Assembly (NCBI RefSeq): GCF_025244725.1
Contig: NZ_CP104203.1
Coordinates: 3,224,001-3,288,000 of the forward strand
Length of the DNA stretch: 64,000 nt
Direction: 5' to 3'
Source: Chryseobacterium oranimense
GTDB taxonomy: Bacteria; Bacteroidota; Bacteroidia; Flavobacteriales; Weeksellaceae
Every line of letters begins with the position of its first letter. The first letter of the stretch is position 1. The notes under the pieces were generated by a model. That model worked only from the letters and a program-made list of their open reading frames with translations, did not search any database and was not told where the DNA came from. The position numbers were made by a program, and so were the translations under genes. Shown here one piece after another: positions 62,225 to 64,000 of this stretch.

Positions 62225-64000
62225 ATGAAAAGACTATTTCTACTGTTCACTTTCTTGTTGGGCTTTGCCCAGATGAGGGCGGATGAGGGGATGTGGCTGT
62301 TAATGCTCATCAAAAGACTTAACGGGGTCGACATGCAAAAAGAAGGACTGCATTTGACACCTGAAGAAATTTATTCGGTAAACAATTCAAGCTTAAAGGA
62401 TGCTATCGTAAGTTTTGGAGGCTTCTGTACAGGAGAAATTGTTTCTGACAAAGGACTTATCTTCACGAACCACCACTGTGGTTACGGTGCTGTTGCTGCT
62501 GCTTCCACTCCGGAAAAAGATTATCTGAAAAACGGATTCTGGGCTATGAAGCAGAAGGATGAGTTCAATGCAAAGGATCTTTATGTAAGATTTTTGGTAA
62601 GAATGGATGATGCTACACAAAGAATCAATTCCAAGCTTAACAACAATATGACCGGAGCAGAGAGAAAAGCAGTCATTGATGCTGAAACAAAAGCAATCCA
62701 AACTGAAAACTCTGAAAACGGAAAATATACGGTAGTGGTAAAAGATTTCTTCAATGGAAACGAATTCTACTATTTCGTATATCAGGATTATAAAGATATC
62801 AGATTGGTAGGTGCACCCCCTTCATCATTAGGTAAATTCGGAGGTGATACAGATAACTGGGAATGGCCAAGACATACTGCTGACTTCACTGTATTCAGAG
62901 TGTATGCAGATGCAGCAGGAAACCCAGCGGAATTTTCACCAAGCAACGTTCCGTTGAAGCCTAAGCACTTCCTTCCTGTTTCTCTTAAAGGTATTAAGCC
63001 TGGAGATTTCTCTATGATCTTAGGATACCCTGGAAGAACAAACCGTTACCTTACTTCTTACGGAATCCAGCAGATGGTTAACAAAGACTATCCGGCTTGG
63101 GTAGAAGCTTCCAAACTGGCTATGGATGTTATGAAAAAGTATATGAACAAGGATAAAGCAACTCAGCTTAACTACGCTTCTCAATATGCTTCTGTAGCCA
63201 ACTACTGGAAAAACAGACAGGGAACTATCGATGCAGTAGACAAAAACGGAACGATCTCTGATAAGCAAAAGATCGAAGATACTTACAGAAAATGGTCTGC
63301 ACTACCTGGAAATTCAGAATATGACGGTGTTTTAGAAGATATTGGAGCTTATTACAAGCAGGTTTCCGACAGAAATGTTGAAAGAAACTATGCTACCCAG
63401 TTTTCCAGAAATGCAAAATATATTAGTCTTGCCCTACAGGTAGGATCTGTTCTTAAAGCTTATGCAGCTCAGGATATGCAGGGAAGATTGGCAATGAAGC
63501 CTAAAACTGAAGCGGCAATCAAAGCAGCTTACGAAAACTTCAGCCCATCTCTGGAAGGAGAAATGCTTGCTTCTATGGCTGGTCTTTACCAATCCAGAGT
63601 AACGAATAAAGAAGTGGCATCTGCTACTATTTTAGGATTAGATTCCAAAACTCTTTCCAACGTAGCCTATGCTTCAATTTTCGCAAACAAGACTTCTGCA
63701 ACGAACTTCATATTGAACCCGGATGCATTGAAACTTGATGCCGACCCACTTTGGAAAATCGCCAATGGAATTGTTGCCGATCAGAAAATGATGATGGAGA
63801 AGTATTCTAAAGTTGATGATAACTTTAACAAGAACAACCGTTTATTCTTAGCTGGATTAATGAAAGCTATGCCTGAGAAAAAATTCTATCCGGATGCTAA
63901 CTCTACCATGAGATTAACTTACGGAACGGTAGATAAACTTCCTGTAAGAAATGACAGAAACTACTTCGGAGTTACAGACAACTACTATACGGATATGACC
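62225..64000 (+). CDS. S46 family dipeptidyl-peptidase (DPP7/DPP11 type), 3' end beyond the window
   Basis: Exported serine exopeptidase that removes dipeptides from oligopeptides in the periplasm. The first 592 residues are present. The signal peptide (LFLLFTFLLGFAQMRA) is followed by the mature start ADEGMWLL typical of S46. The catalytic His lies in FTNHHCGYGA (residues 83-84) and the catalytic Asp in GDTDNWEWPRHT (about 208-210). The catalytic Ser and the residue that decides DPP7 versus DPP11 specificity lie beyond the window end. The frame is open to base 64000. Confidence 0.95.
   Translation, partial: MKRLFLLFTFLLGFAQMRADEGMWLLMLIKRLNGVDMQKEGLHLTPEEIYSVNNSSLKDAIVSFGGFCTGEIVSDKGLIFTNHHCGYGAVAAASTPEKDYLKNGFWAMKQKDEFNAKDLYVRFLVRMDDATQRINSKLNNNMTGAERKAVIDAETKAIQTENSENGKYTVVVKDFFNGNEFYYFVYQDYKDIRLVGAPPSSLGKFGGDTDNWEWPRHTADFTVFRVYADAAGNPAEFSPSNVPLKPKHFLPVSLKGIKPGDFSMILGYPGRTNRYLTSYGIQQMVNKDYPAWVEASKLAMDVMKKYMNKDKATQLNYASQYASVANYWKNRQGTIDAVDKNGTISDKQKIEDTYRKWSALPGNSEYDGVLEDIGAYYKQVSDRNVERNYATQFSRNAKYISLALQVGSVLKAYAAQDMQGRLAMKPKTEAAIKAAYENFSPSLEGEMLASMAGLYQSRVTNKEVASATILGLDSKTLSNVAYASIFANKTSATNFILNPDALKLDADPLWKIANGIVADQKMMMEKYSKVDDNFNKNNRLFLAGLMKAMPEKKFYPDANSTMRLTYGTVDKLPVRNDRNYFGVTDNYYTDMT

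Noticed and set aside
1..64000. CRISPR array, tRNA, rRNA, prophage or complete insertion sequence
   Set aside because: No regularly spaced repeats, no cloverleaf-like sequence, no rRNA stretches, and no intact transposase or phage structural genes were seen in reading through the window.

Overview
The window comes from a member of the Flavobacteriia, most likely Chryseobacterium or a close relative in the Weeksellaceae. The evidence is an alternative complex III operon, several type IX secretion (T9SS) C-terminal sorting domains, GLPGLI, DUF3078 and S46 peptidase families that are typical of Bacteroidota, and promoters of the flavobacterial TTG/TAnnTTTG type. No rRNA, tRNA, CRISPR array or complete insertion sequence was seen.

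Bases 1-7.6 kb hold most of the alternative complex III operon (end of actA, then actB, actC, actD, actE, actF), a membrane quinol:electron acceptor oxidoreductase, closed by a strong terminator. Bases 7.7-19 kb are mixed housekeeping and envelope genes: a secreted protein, a lipoprotein with apt, a TPR membrane protein with ribH, an LTA-synthase-like sulfatase, a glutathionylspermidine-synthase-like ATP-grasp enzyme behind two lipoproteins, a zinc metallopeptidase, and two tandem GLPGLI proteins. Bases 19-24 kb carry the SUF iron-sulfur assembly operon (sufA-type carrier, sufB, sufC, sufD). It is interrupted twice: by an S23-type four-helix-bundle gene lying between imperfect 27-bp inverted repeats, and by a GNAT acetyltransferase gene.

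Bases 24-33.7 kb contain two tandem DUF3078 proteins, a rhomboid protease with dprA, gdhA, a DUF1801 protein, a small Ala/Thr/Gln-rich secreted protein, a Kir-type potassium channel followed by a YkgJ-type cysteine-cluster protein, and a T9SS-exported Ig-like protein. Bases 33.9-46.6 kb form a polymorphic-toxin island. It has a 3444-residue SpvB/VCBS/RHS protein with a variable C-terminal domain, a probable immunity gene just downstream, a T9SS-sorted protein just upstream in the same operon, and behind the immunity gene a decayed RHS-core fragment fused exactly to the tail of an IS1182-like transposase.

Bases 46.9-57 kb hold a truncated hemoglobin, a ChaA-type antiporter, an envelope-protein operon with two apparently related proteins, an AlkD-like glycosylase, and an hflX-DUF4919-CPA1 antiporter operon. 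Bases 57-61.6 kb carry a LytTR response regulator whose receiver domain has Glu where the phosphorylated Asp is expected, followed by an operon for a T9SS protein, a repetitive 848-residue secreted protein and a small repeat protein. The window ends with a META-domain lipoprotein and an S46 dipeptidyl-peptidase cut by the window edge.

The features most worth following up are the inverted-repeat-bounded S23-type gene inside the SUF operon, the T9SS-linked SpvB/RHS toxin operon with its displaced core fragment, and the Glu-substituted response regulator next to a surface-protein operon.
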